DNA of 21,340 nt, taken from the NCBI GenBank assembly GCA_011319805.1, contig SJRY01000001.1, positions 1-21,340 on the forward strand, in the 5' to 3' direction. This DNA comes from Macrocybe gigantea. Lineage: Eukaryota > Basidiomycota > Agaricomycetes > Agaricales > Callistosporiaceae. This document shows positions 7,660-15,481 of this stretch, piece after piece. Position 1 is the first letter of the stretch. Every line of letters starts with the position of its first letter. Both the position numbers and the translations under genes were made by a program. The notes under the pieces were generated by a model. That model worked only from the letters and a program-made list of their open reading frames with translations. It was not told the DNA's origin and did not search any database.

Positions 7660-8076
7660 ACTAGCACAGATGTGACGTGATTTTGAAAAGACATGTTCTA
7701 TGGAGACACTGGTTGCTGGGATGGCAAGGTAGTTGTAGGCCATATGAGCGAAAGTTGGAAATTCAGATGCATGGATCTAAAGGCCATTATTGCTCTCTAT
7801 AACCTTGAATAGAATAAAATAATGTGCCTTCCATTATAAAAGCGGGTTCATCAAGACCTCTTCTGCCCACAGCTTATTGTTTGATGCTTTTGACTGCCCT
7901 TCTAGCTATTCTATGGGTGTGCAATCAAACTCAAGATACCGGACCAACTCTTCCTCCAATTCTTTGTGTGGGCTGCTCTTCAGAGGTGCTGTGGATGATA
8001 TAGCGGTAGAAGGTCACTTGAATATACTATACAGGCACTTGCCAGAAAAGATGGTGTCCTTGTCACTAGCTTGGAA
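7528..8076 (-). pseudogene. hAT-family transposase C-terminus (dimerisation domain), decayed
   Basis: Reading leftward, one frame gives KELEEELVRYLEFDC, LWAEE, then FPTFAHMAYNYLAIPATSVSIE and VFSKSRHICASLQSLL, ending KAWIQSGLF and a stop at 7528. YLAIPATSVSxExVFS is the signature of the hAT C-terminal dimerisation domain. At least three in-frame stops lie between about 7755 and 7915, and one more further upstream, so it is inactive. The catalytic DDE part and the terminal inverted repeats are not visible, so only about 180 codons of a protein usually of 600-800 survive. Confidence 0.85.
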
Positions 8077-8212
8077 GTTGGTTCAGGCACAGTGACGAGA
8101 GCAGCTGGAGTGGGGGTGTCAAGATAGCTTTCTGCTACAAAGTGGAAAATGGCCTCGACTTTGGCTATGGCTTTGTTTTGTGCTTTTGAGTCATCAGGGT
8201 GTGCAGTGGCTG

Positions 8213-8244
8213 TGTTAGGCTAGATGAATCTCAGAAGGACTGGC
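8213..8244 (-). repeat. Copy C 3' LTR, first 32 nt, split off by copy B
   Basis: TGTTAGGCTAGATGAATCTCAG then AAGGACTGGC is the start of the family LTR with CpG decay. The rest of the same LTR resumes at 14756 after copy B. The last five bases (CTGGC, 8240-8244) match CAGGC (14756-14760) at 4 of 5 positions and are the probable target site duplication of B. Confidence 0.85.
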
Positions 8245-8563
8245 TGTAGGCTAGACGAATCTCAGAAGGACTCGGGCAGACTAAGTGCGAGAGTGGTCTT
8301 GAGATGATGGCAAAAGGAATATTAAGCCTAGCGTTACTGGTACATCTGGGAGTCCTTATATACACTACAGTACTCGAGCACGGACCATGGGCTGCGCAAT
8401 GCTGTGGACTGCGGATGAGTAAGACTGGAAGGAGATGACTCAGGATGACTAGGGAAGTGAGATGACTCGATGGCTGCGCGCTGCGCAGCATGATGGGGGA
8501 GATAAGGGATGTGGGAAAGATAAGATAAGAAAATGAATAGTCCTTTGGGCGGCGTCTGTAACA
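8245..8563 (-). repeat. 3' LTR of copy B
   Basis: Begins TGTAGGCTAGACG (one T short of the right LTR) and ends GTAACA. Otherwise identical to 14437-14755 except for one extra G in GATGGGGGAG. It carries the same TATA box and 11-mer as the 5' LTR. Confidence 0.97.
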
Positions 8564-8577
8564 TCACCCTCTCTTTA
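8564..8577 (-). other. Polypurine tract, copy B
   Basis: On the minus strand TAAAGAGAGGGTGA lies immediately before the LTR start TGTTACAG, the position of the plus-strand DNA primer. Copy C has the same tract at 15047-15060. Confidence 0.8.
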
Positions 8578-8600
8578 GATTCGCGTCCTCGCGAAAAACC

Positions 8601-8999
8601 TTAGTCCAGCTGTCCCCACCCAGTATTGGTCTCCCAGGCGGTCGCGGCACGCGGGGCCCATGTATGAATGAGCTCTTCATTATAGGCGCGAATGTGGTGG
8701 AGTGTGGTGGCGAGGAGTTTAAGCCGCCGGTTTTCTGTGCGAAGCATTTCCATTGCTTCGCGAAGCGCGATACGTTCAGCTGCAGTGGGGCCGGTCCCAT
8801 CAGGGGTTCTCCCGGTCCAGAGGTGCGTGCGGACGGTCATAACATAGCGCATATATGCGCCGAGTGTGATGGCGAGGGGGTCCATGTAGTCGCTAGCATT
8901 GAGAATCCTTGCCAGATTCTCGAGGTCGCTTGGGCGGTTGGGGGTAGGTGCGCGGCTGCCCTCGCTGCTGTCGATGCTGATGGGGGCGTTGGTGGTCAT
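8601..8999 (-). CDS. ORF3, 132-codon accessory protein after pol, copy B
   Basis: Small ORF in the place where some retroelements carry env. It starts with a true ATG that overlaps the pol stop as ATGA (8999-8996), an arrangement that allows re-initiation. The head is Ser/Pro-rich and polar. From about residue 80 a heptad-like helix follows (ERIALREAMEMLRTENRRL), probably a coiled coil, then a Trp-containing end (WGQLD). There is no signal peptide or membrane segment, so it is not an envelope protein. The older copy C retains the same protein with many C-to-T changes, so it is an established part of the family. I do not recognise the domain. Confidence 0.75.
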   Translation of the reverse strand: MTTNAPISIDSSEGSRAPTPNRPSDLENLARILNASDYMDPLAITLGAYMRYVMTVRTHLWTGRTPDGTGPTAAERIALREAMEMLRTENRRLKLLATTLHHIRAYNEELIHTWAPRAATAWETNTGWGQLD

Positions 9000-9240
9000 G
9001 AAGTGCGATTTTTGGTCTTCTTCCCTCTTGTCGTGATCCTTTTATCCTGGTTCGCAGTCTTCTTTAGGAAGTGGTCTAGAGCTTGCTGCGCATTCCCCAG
9101 CTCCTTCTCTTTGATCCATGTGTTCTCTTCGTGTCCGTATCCTTTCCATTTGACCAGGAATAGTGTCCCCTTCCCTTGTTTCTTCCTTTTTAGGATCTCT
9201 TCTATCTCGTACTCTTCTTCATCATTTATGATTTCAGGGG
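8996..9240 (-). CDS. Pol C-terminal chromodomain, copy B
   Basis: Chromodomains on gypsy integrases bind modified histone tails and steer insertion into heterochromatin. The piece reads EEYEIEEILKRKKQGKGTLF then LVKWKGYGHEENTWIKEKEL, a full fold with the aromatic positions Tyr (EYEIE), Trp and Tyr (VKWKGY) present, as in group I chromodomains. A basic tail (RGKKTKNR) follows, then the stop that overlaps ORF3. It is one base out of frame with the preceding module: near 9236-9241 the C run is one base shorter than in copy C, where the frame is continuous. Confidence 0.92.
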
Positions 9241-9483
9241 GGTGGTGATGGTCGCTCTTGTATCTTGAAACGGGGTCCTTTGTAAGGCGTGAGCAGTGTT
9301 TCATTGAACACGGGGTGTATCAGCTGCCATGATGCTGGGAGTTCCAGGCGATATGCCGAGGCTCCTTTCTTTTCAACCACCTTGAACGGTCCGTATCGGA
9401 GTGCCGATAACTTCTTTGATGGTCGATTGACTGTGATATTGGTGGCTTCTAGCCATACTCTATCTCCTTTCTTGTATTCCGGG
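9237..9483 (-). CDS. Integrase C-terminal GPY/F-type module, copy B
   Basis: Links the integrase core to the chromodomain. It shows YKKGDRVWLEATNI, then RYGPFKVVEKKG and LELP, with HPVFNETLL before the chromodomain linker, matching the GPY/F module of gypsy integrases in sequence and position. No long ORF covers it, because a base is missing on each side: near 9482 (TTCCGGGC in B, TTCATGGGC in C) and near 9240. Confidence 0.8.
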
Positions 9484-9970
9484 CAGGTTTTCGTCTCGCA
9501 TCGTAATTGTCTTTGGCTCGTGTTTGTGCATATTGCAGCGCGGCATTTGCTTCCTTTCGTATTTGGCTCATTCTTTTGACGAAGTCTTTTGCTGCGGGGT
9601 TATTCCCTTCTGTCGTCTGCGGCTCTCCCTTCCAGGGGTGCATTCCATAGTTGAGGTAGAATGGTGTCTCCTTCGTTCCCTGGTGTGCTTTGTCATTGTA
9701 TTGGTACTCTGCAATTGCTATCCATTCTGCCCAATCGTCCTGTAGGTTGTTTGTGAAGCTTCTGAGGAAGGCTTCCGTTTCTTGGTGGGATCGCTCCGCC
9801 TGTCCATCTGTCTGTGGGTGATAGGCCGTTGATAGGTTTTGCTTTGTTCCGAGTAATTTTAGAAGTGCTGTCATGAATCGTGCTGCGAACTGGGGTCCTC
9901 GATCACTGATGATCTTTCGTGGAATTCCATGAAGCCGCCACACGTTGTCTCGGTATAGTCGTGCGAGACC
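9449..9970 (-). CDS. Integrase catalytic core, second half, copy B
   Basis: Contains the second catalytic Asp in IISDRGPQFAARF and the catalytic Glu in the TDGQAERSHQETE block, so with the first Asp upstream the DDE triad is complete. It continues into the helical region (WAEWIAIAEYQYNDKAHQG and PFYLNYGMHP) typical of gypsy integrases. The frame is broken from the N-terminal half near 9970, where B reads ACCTCTG but A and C read ACCTTCTG. The downstream end at 9449 is produced by the missing base near 9482. Confidence 0.92.
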   Translation of the reverse strand, partial: GLARLYRDNVWRLHGIPRKIISDRGPQFAARFMTALLKLLGTKQNLSTAYHPQTDGQAERSHQETEAFLRSFTNNLQDDWAEWIAIAEYQYNDKAHQGTKETPFYLNYGMHPWKGEPQTTEGNNPAAKDFVKRMSQIRKEANAALQYAQTRAKDNYDARRKPARNTRKEIEYG

Positions 9971-10345
9971 TCTGCTGTGAGTTCGGTCTTTGTGGGAACT
10001 AGGTGGATCATCTTGGTCAGGCGGTCTGTGACTGCGGCGATGGCGTTAAAGCCGTTCGAGCTGGGTAGCGGTCCTATGAGATCTACTCCGATATCTTCCC
10101 ATGGTTGTTGTGGGACTTCGTGCGGGTGCAGGGGTGCGTGTTTCTTTTGTCGGATGATTTTGTTTCGCTGACATGTTTCGCATCCATTGACATACTTCTT
10201 GATGTCTGTCAGCATTGATGGCCACCAATAGGTGCGGCTTATGAGCTCGTGCATGCGGTATTGCCCTGGGTGTCCTCCGATGGGTGTGTCGTGGTGTTCA
10301 AACATGATGTTTTCCTTCAGTTTGTTGTCTGGAGGAACATAGATT
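9871..10345 (-). CDS. Integrase zinc-binding domain and start of core, copy B
   Basis: HHCC zinc module (EHHDTPIGGHPG and CETCQRNK), then the first catalytic Asp in GVDLIGPLPSSNG and VTDRLTKMIHLVP. The real coding ends near 9970 at the one-base loss; the residues after that down to 9871 are out of frame. The upstream limit is the one-base loss in the A run near 10346, shared with copy A but not copy C. Confidence 0.9.
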
Positions 10346-10775
10346 TTCCTCCTACATATACGATGTGGTCGTCTTCTGTGAACCAGTGTGGTTTTTCCTT
10401 CAGTCCTGTTGTTACGATCGTTTCCCTTCGTGCGCATTGTCGAATTTGTTCTATCCTTGAGGATTCGATCATCGTGATTCCTCTTGTTTGTATTGTTTCG
10501 TTATTTTCTGCTTCTTCTTTCTGTGGGTGTTCGTCCTCGAACATCATAAATTCGAAGTCTCGTTCATTATTCTCTTCCAGATGTCGAATGAATGCTGCTT
10601 CTTTGATCATTTGTATGTCGTCCTTCTCTGCTAGGTTTTCTTCATATCCTGCCATTCGTGACAGGACATCCGCTTTTCCATTCGCCTTTCCTGGTACGTG
10701 TCGTAGTTCGTAGTCGTATTCCTGTAATTTCAGGTACCAGCCAATCTGTCTCGAATTGAGTCGCTGCGGCTTCGG
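10317..10775 (-). CDS. RNase H tail and linker, copy B
   Basis: Same module as 403-826 in copy A: KPQRLNSRQIGWYLKLQEY, LRHVPGKANGKADVLSR, then an acidic linker (FMMFEDEHPQKEEAENN). It is one base out of frame with RT-RNase H at 10771-10777. It ends at 10317 after the shared loss near 10346. Confidence 0.75.
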   Translation of the reverse strand, partial: PKPQRLNSRQIGWYLKLQEYDYELRHVPGKANGKADVLSRMAGYEENLAEKDDIQMIKEAAFIRHLEENNERDFEFMMFEDEHPQKEEAENNETIQTRGITMIESSRIEQIRQCARRETIVTTGLKEKPHWFTEDDHIVYVGGKSMFLQTTN

Positions 10776-11611
10776 AAGTATGATAGGTTCTTGTGATCCG
10801 TCAATATTTCGAACTTCTCTCGAGCTTCGAGGAGGTATTGTCTCCATGTCTTTAGTGCGACCATTATCGCAAGAAGTTCCTTGTCGTAGATTTCGTAGTT
10901 TTGTTCCGCTGGGGTCATGCATCTCGAAATGAATGCGATCGGATGCCATAGTCCTTTCTGCTGTTGTGATAGTACCGCTCCAATGGCATATCCTGAGGCG
11001 TCCGTTTCGACTCGGAATTTTCCTTCTGTCTGTGGTAGTGCTAGAATGGGTGCTGAGGTTATATGTTGGATCAGTTCTTTGAAAGCGCCTTGTTGCTTGT
11101 CTGTCCACTGGAATGTTTTGTTTCCAGTCAACTCCGTCAGGGGTTTAGCGACCTTTGCATATCCCTTGATGAATCGTCGGTAAAAGTTCGTGAATCCCAA
11201 GAACTTTTGTAGTTCTTTCTTCGTCTTTGGGGTTGGCCAGGATTGTACGGCTGTGATCTTTTCTGGTTCCATTTCTACCTTCCCTTCTCCTACGATGTAT
11301 CCTAGTACTGGGACTTTCGATGATTCCCAGACGCATTTCGGTCCTTTGATGAATAGGTCGTTCTTGTTCAGTATTTCCATGACTTCTATGGTGTTCTTTT
11401 GGAGTTCCTCTCGTGTTCGTCCGATGATTATAATGTCATCCATATAGATTATGCACACTCTTCTTCGTATTTGGTCTTGGAAGAGGCTCGCCATCATTCG
11501 GCTAAAAGTGCCTGGTGCGTTGCACTGCCCAAAATACATGACTGTCGGTTCGAAGAGTCCTCTTGCTGTTAGGAAGGCTGCCTTCCATTCGTCCCCTTTC
11601 CGGATGCGCAC
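10730..11611 (-). CDS. Reverse transcriptase palm/thumb and RNase H, copy B
   Basis: Runs from KGDEWKAAFLTARGLFEPTV through FGQCNAPGTFSRMM, the YMDD active site (near 11428-11454), thumb and RNase H (VETDASGYAIGAV, EIYDKELLAI, TDHKNLSYF). All catalytic acidic residues are present. The frame start is set by a missing C in the run at 11622-11626 (four C where A has five), and the end by the break at 10771-10777. Confidence 0.92.
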   Translation of the reverse strand: MRIRKGDEWKAAFLTARGLFEPTVMYFGQCNAPGTFSRMMASLFQDQIRRRVCIIYMDDIIIIGRTREELQKNTIEVMEILNKNDLFIKGPKCVWESSKVPVLGYIVGEGKVEMEPEKITAVQSWPTPKTKKELQKFLGFTNFYRRFIKGYAKVAKPLTELTGNKTFQWTDKQQGAFKELIQHITSAPILALPQTEGKFRVETDASGYAIGAVLSQQQKGLWHPIAFISRCMTPAEQNYEIYDKELLAIMVALKTWRQYLLEAREKFEILTDHKNLSYFRSRSDSIRDRLAGT

Positions 11612-12638
11612 GTTATTGTACCCCAGATAATATCGATCTTGCTAAAGTACTTTGCTCCTTGTAGTACGTCGAGGAGCTCGCTGATGCGTGGTAGTGGAAA
11701 CTTGTCCTTGACCGTATATTTGTTTATTTCCCGGTAGTCTTGGATGAGTCGCTTGCTTCCATCCTTCTTATTGCGAAAGAAGCAGGGTGCTGCGTAAGGT
11801 GATTTCGATGGGCGTATTTTTCCTGTTCGTAATCCTTCTTCGACGAAGGCATCTAGTTCCTCTAGCTCTTTCTGTGTCATCGGGTAGACCTTGCTCGGTA
11901 TCGTTTTGGGTGCATCCTTCGTTAAGTTTATTTCATGGTCCCATTCTTTGTGGTCTGGTAAGCGATCAAAGTTCTTCTCCTTGAAGAGGTGTTTGAATCT
12001 GATCAGATATGGGGGTATCTGGGTTCCTGTCTTGTCGCTGGCTGTGGTTTTCGCTGGTTCAGCCACCTTCTGTATCTTGATCGTCTGGTGGTTTATTTTG
12101 CACGTTTTGGGGCATCTGTCGAAGACAATTTCTCCTGTCCTCCATTTGATTGTTGGGTTGTGGTAGACAAGCCAGTCATGTCCTAGTAGCATGTCGGTTT
12201 TTCCGATATCGAGTACGATGGCTTCCATATGCTCCTTGTGTCCTTTAATGTCGATGTGGACCTCCGCTACTCGGTCTGCTGTTTTCTGACGATTGGGTGA
12301 TCCGTCTGCATTTATGATGGGAATCTTCTTGATTCGTCGTGTCTTCAGTCCTGTTTTTGCTACTATCGCGGTGTTGATGCAGGTCCTATCCGCTCCGCTA
12401 TCGACTTCTGGTGTTATCGTTGCGATTCCTTTTCGTGTTCGTATCCTCGCTGGTACTGCGAGCTCTTTCCTCTTTGGTGGTTTGTCCCCTTGGATGGTTT
12501 TTCTTGGTGCTTCAGATCGCTTGGCAGGAATGGTGTATTTCAGAGTATGGGATGATCTACATCCGGTATCGAAGCGAGTCTGTTTCAGTTGTATGGGTCG
12601 CGATTTAGCACCTCCTAGTCGGACCCTTCGGCAAAACC
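11569..12638 (-). CDS. Pol N-terminus: aspartic protease and RT fingers, copy B
   Basis: From the GGGTTTT heptamer the -1 frame is open without interruption through a linker (SRPIQLKQTRFDTGC, KRSEAPRKT), then VDSGADRTC (protease active site), DMLLGHDWLVY, and RT fingers to FSKIDIIWG. B therefore shows the intact Gag-to-protease connection that copy A has lost by a one-base deletion. The final residues before 11569 are out of frame after the missing C near 11626. Confidence 0.88.
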
Positions 12639-12639
12639 C
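12595..12639 (-). promoter_or_regulatory. Candidate -1 ribosomal frameshift signal, copy B
   Basis: Heptamer GGGTTTT at 12639-12633, a 6-nt spacer, GGGTC (12626-12622) pairing with GACCC (12599-12595). The gag stop is at 12617-12615. The slip frame leads directly into the protease frame, which is open in this copy. Confidence 0.72.
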
Positions 12640-13400
12640 TCTTTGTCAGAGCTTTCTTCATCCTTGTCTTCTTCGTCCTCTCCTTCTTCTTCTTTCACTT
12701 CTCTGACCCGGGATTTTCCTTTCTTCTTCTTCTTGCAGTTTCGTGCATAGTGTCCCTTTAAGCCACAGTTGAAACATGTGACATTTGCTGCTCCTTTTCG
12801 TGGTTCCGGGCAGTTTCGTGAGATGTGTCCTGGTTTATTGCAGTTGAAGCAGTTGTTGCTTCGTACTTTGTCGACTTCCATGGCCTGTCCTGCTCCTCGG
12901 CTTGGATTTCCGGCCTTGCGCTGATTGCTTGTGAATTCTCCTCTCATCACATTTCTGTGTTCATCGATGTTTCGTCCAATCGCTCGAACTGTCTTGATAT
13001 ATTCATCTCCATCTGTTGGAAGTGTGGAGATTGAGTGTACGGCTTCTGCTGTCCTTCGGTTTAAGCTCTTCTCGAGTAGGAAACGAGGGGCTGTTCCTGT
13101 CATTCCTGCTTTCCCTGCGAGGTCTACGAATTCATCCAGAAATTCGTCGATGGGTCGGTTTCCCTGTCTGATGTTGAATAGTTTGCTTCCTGCTTGTGAT
13201 GGCGACATGACATTGCTGAATCGTGTCTCTATCTCGGTTATGAAGTCGGCCCATGTGCTTTGGTTGGTAGTGGTGTCGATCTTCTTTGATGCCCAGTGGG
13301 CTCCGGGTCCGTCGGTCATTCTAGACAGGACCGCTCCAATCTTCTGTGTATCCGTGAGGTCCCATGTGCGGTTATGTAGAGTTTCATCTTTCTCCACCAA
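12615..13400 (-). CDS. Gag capsid and nucleocapsid, copy B
   Basis: 261 codons, the same protein as 2669-3454. It has a capsid region, two CX2CX4HX4C knuckles (near 12738-12779 and 12813-12854), a Lys-rich stretch and an acidic tail. The only nucleotide change I noticed in this stretch relative to A is GACATTG for GACGTTG, near 13211. It overlaps the gag N-terminal frame at 13316-13400. Confidence 0.9.
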   Translation of the reverse strand: MVEKDETLHNRTWDLTDTQKIGAVLSRMTDGPGAHWASKKIDTTTNQSTWADFITEIETRFSNVMSPSQAGSKLFNIRQGNRPIDEFLDEFVDLAGKAGMTGTAPRFLLEKSLNRRTAEAVHSISTLPTDGDEYIKTVRAIGRNIDEHRNVMRGEFTSNQRKAGNPSRGAGQAMEVDKVRSNNCFNCNKPGHISRNCPEPRKGAANVTCFNCGLKGHYARNCKKKKKGKSRVREVKEEEGEDEEDKDEESSDKEGFAEGSD

Positions 13401-13774
13401 ATATCGAAGGACGTTCGATCTCCTGTAAAGGATTTCGGGTCGGCGATGATTCCCTTGTATTCTGTCGTCATCCTTTGGGGGTTTTCTTCGTCGTTCTCTT
13501 GGTCTTGGTCTTCCTGTTCCTGGATCTGTTGTTCTTGGGTCTGCTGTGCTTGTACTTGGGCTTGCTGTTCTTGGAGCTGTTTCTGTCTTCGCTCCTCTCT
13601 CTGTTCTTTCCAGTAGTCTAGGTCGACTCCTGCGATTCTACAAGCTTGTTCAAAATCGGCCCACTCTGCGGCGGTCGGTCCGGTTGTCTTTGGTAATCCT
13701 TTTCGCTCCCTCCACCGATAGTATTCGTCCCAGTCGCTGTTGCTTACTTTCGCCACGGTGGTGCGATTCTCTCC
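13316..13774 (-). CDS. Gag N-terminal region, copy B
   Basis: Same as 3370-3828 in A, in frame with ORF1 across its TAA (13777-13775). It has a Gln-rich coiled coil and then the capsid start with FDIWWRKMKLYI, followed by the same -1 break. The sequence after the TAA is GGAGAG, not a known strong readthrough context. That both copies keep 459 nt open after the stop is the only support for readthrough. Confidence 0.65.
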   Translation of the reverse strand, partial: GENRTTVAKVSNSDWDEYYRWRERKGLPKTTGPTAAEWADFEQACRIAGVDLDYWKEQREERRQKQLQEQQAQVQAQQTQEQQIQEQEDQDQENDEENPQRMTTEYKGIIADPKSFTGDRTSFDIWWRKMKLYITAHGTSRIHRRLERSCLE

Positions 13775-14370
13775 TTATGCAGTGCTTCGGCGGATTGGTC
13801 CTCTGAAGGGATTCGGCGGTTTCGTTCCTGTGTGTCCTTGACTCTGGTGTCGTTCTCGTTGGTTCTGTCGTATGCTCTGTGCGTCGTGCCCTCTCTGTAT
13901 CAGTATGTCTTCCTCCTGTGTTCGGCGATTATAGTTCTCGATCTGTTGTCGCCTAAAATCTCGGGCTTGTGTTCGTTCTTCTCTCGTTTTCTTGCGGATG
14001 GGTTCGTCCTCTTCTTCGGCAAGAAGATTCTGGTCTGACCACAGCTCTTCTGGGCTTATCCCGTATTCTCCTCTAGGAAGAGTTCTGCAATGAGTTGTGC
14101 TGCTCCTTCGCTGAGGATCTCAGCGGGCTCGTCTGTGGTGGTGAAGGCAAACTCTCTCAGAAATGCCTGTTCTTCGTCGTCGCTACTTGGTGTAGGCGTG
14201 CGCTCTCTCTTTCGTTTGTTTGGATTGCTAGTGTCTCTGCGGATGGCGTGGACTGTCTCTGCGAATGGCGTGGACTGCAATGTCTGGTCTACTTCTCTGA
14301 GCCAAGTGCTCTCGTCGCTCGTGCTAGTGCTCGCTGGGTCGGCGACCGCTTGTCGTCGAATGTTGATCAA
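13775..14370 (-). CDS. ORF1 leader protein, copy B (frameshifted)
   Basis: Equivalent of the 198-codon ORF1 of A. Residues 1-101 match (basic KRKRER, acidic SSDDEEQ, AAQLIAELFLE). Then one T is missing at about 14071 (TCTCCTCTAGG against TCTCCTTCTAGG in A), giving a false stop at 14056. The remainder of the protein is still readable in the next frame down to the TAA at 13777-13775. No domain is recognised. Confidence 0.6.
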
Positions 14371-14423
14371 GTCTTTGATAAAGCGTGACGTGGTGTGTGT
14401 GTGAGTCTGAGCGAGTCTCGACG

Positions 14424-14434
14424 AGGCTTAATAT
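14424..14434 (-). other. Self-complementary primer binding site, copy B
   Basis: Element-sense ATATTAAGCCT, two bases inside the 5' LTR edge. It is the exact complement of AGGCTTAATAT in the LTR (14522-14512). Confidence 0.72.
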
Positions 14435-14436
14435 CT

Positions 14437-14755
14437 TGTTAGGCTAGACGAATCTCAGAAGGACTCGGGCAGACTAAGTGCGAGAGTGGTCTTGAGATGA
14501 TGGCAAAAGGAATATTAAGCCTAGCGTTACTGGTACATCTGGGAGTCCTTATATACACTACAGTACTCGAGCACGGACCATGGGCTGCGCAATGCTGTGG
14601 ACTGCGGATGAGTAAGACTGGAAGGAGATGACTCAGGATGACTAGGGAAGTGAGATGACTCGATGGCTGCGCGCTGCGCAGCATGATGGGGAGATAAGGG
14701 ATGTGGGAAAGATAAGATAAGAAAATGAATAGTCCTTTGGGCGGCGTCTGTAACA
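14437..14755 (-). repeat. 5' LTR of copy B (319 bp)
   Basis: TGTTAGG to TAACA. It is followed on the right by CAGGC and the remainder of copy C's older LTR. It contains TATATAAG, the self-priming 11-mer and a GCGCGCTGCGCAGC palindrome. Confidence 0.97.
14522..14555 (-). promoter_or_regulatory. LTR core promoter: TATA box and predicted transcript start, copy B
   Basis: TATATAAG (14555-14548) lies 33 nt before the A at 14522 that begins the 11-mer AGGCTTAATAT. The spacing fits TATA-directed initiation at the first base of the self-primer. Confidence 0.62.
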
Positions 14756-15046
14756 CAGGCAGACTAAGTGCGAGAGTGGTCTTGAGACGATGGCAAAAGG
14801 AATATTAAGCCCTAGTGCTACTGGTACATCTGGGAGTCCTTATATACATTACAGTACTCAAGCATGGACCATGGGTGTGCAATGCTGTGGACTGCAGATG
14901 AGTAAGACTGGAAGGAGATGACTCAGGATAACTAGGAAAGTGAGATGACTCAATAGCTGCACGCTGCACAGCATGATGGGGAAGATAAGGGATATGGGAA
15001 AGATAAGATAAGAAATTGAATGGTCCTTTGGGTAACGTCTGTAACA
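14756..15046 (-). repeat. Copy C 3' LTR, remainder
   Basis: Resumes the LTR interrupted at 8244 and ends GTAACA at 15046. Against B's LTR I count about 20 substitutions. About 17 are C-to-T or G-to-A in the direction of decay, and roughly half of these are at CpG (for example GCGCGCTGCGCAGC has become GCACGCTGCACAGC). Confidence 0.92.
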
Positions 15047-15083
15047 TCACCCTCTCTTTAGATTCACATCCTTGTGAAAGACC

Positions 15084-15481
15084 TTAGTCCAGCTGTCCCC
15101 ACCCAGTATTGGTCTCCCAGGTGGTCGCAGCATGTGGGGCCCATGTATGAATGAGCTCTTCATTATAGGCATGGATGTGATGGAGTGTGGTGGCAAGGAG
15201 TTTAAGTCACCGGTTTTCTGTATGAAGCATTTCTATTGCTTCGTGAAGCACGATATGTTCAGCTGCAGTGGAGCTGGTCCCATTAGAGGTTCGCCCAGTC
15301 CAGAGGTGCATGCAGACAGTCATAACATAGCGCATGTACATGCCAAGTGTGATGGTGAGGGGGTCCATGTAGTCGCTGCCATTGAGAATCCTTGCCAGAT
15401 TCTCATGGTCATTTGGGCAGTTGGGGGTAGGTGCACAGCTGTTGTCGCTGCTGTCGATGCTGATGGGGCATTGGTGGTCAT
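15084..15481 (-). pseudogene. ORF3 remnant, copy C
   Basis: Aligns over its whole length with ORF3 of B, including the helical segment and the WGQLD end. A missing G near 15470 puts the first codons out of frame, one Arg codon in the helix is now a stop, and many Arg codons have become Cys or His by CpG decay. It shows that ORF3 predates copies A and B. Confidence 0.8.

Larger units (their letters stand above)
8245..14755 (-). mobile_element. Full-length Ty3/gypsy chromovirus copy B (6511 bp)
   Basis: Complete element bounded by 319-bp LTRs (8245-8563 and 14437-14755). The LTRs differ only by a missing T in the left TGTTAGG and one G in a G run. Internal order on the minus strand: primer site, ORF1, gag, frameshift signal, protease, RT, RNase H, integrase, chromodomain, ORF3, polypurine tract. 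It lies inside the LTR of copy C. Single-base frameshifts near 9240, 9482, 9970, 10346, 10774, 11626 and 14071 mean it is not intact as written, although each domain is well preserved. Confidence 0.95.

Noticed and set aside
8601..8999. ORF3 as an envelope protein
   Set aside because: No signal peptide, membrane segment or cysteine pattern; the composition is that of a soluble coiled-coil protein.
14400..14436. tRNA primer binding site next to the 5' LTR
   Set aside because: No TGG-starting stretch resembling a tRNA 3' end follows the LTR on the minus strand; the self-complementary 11-mer explains the site better.
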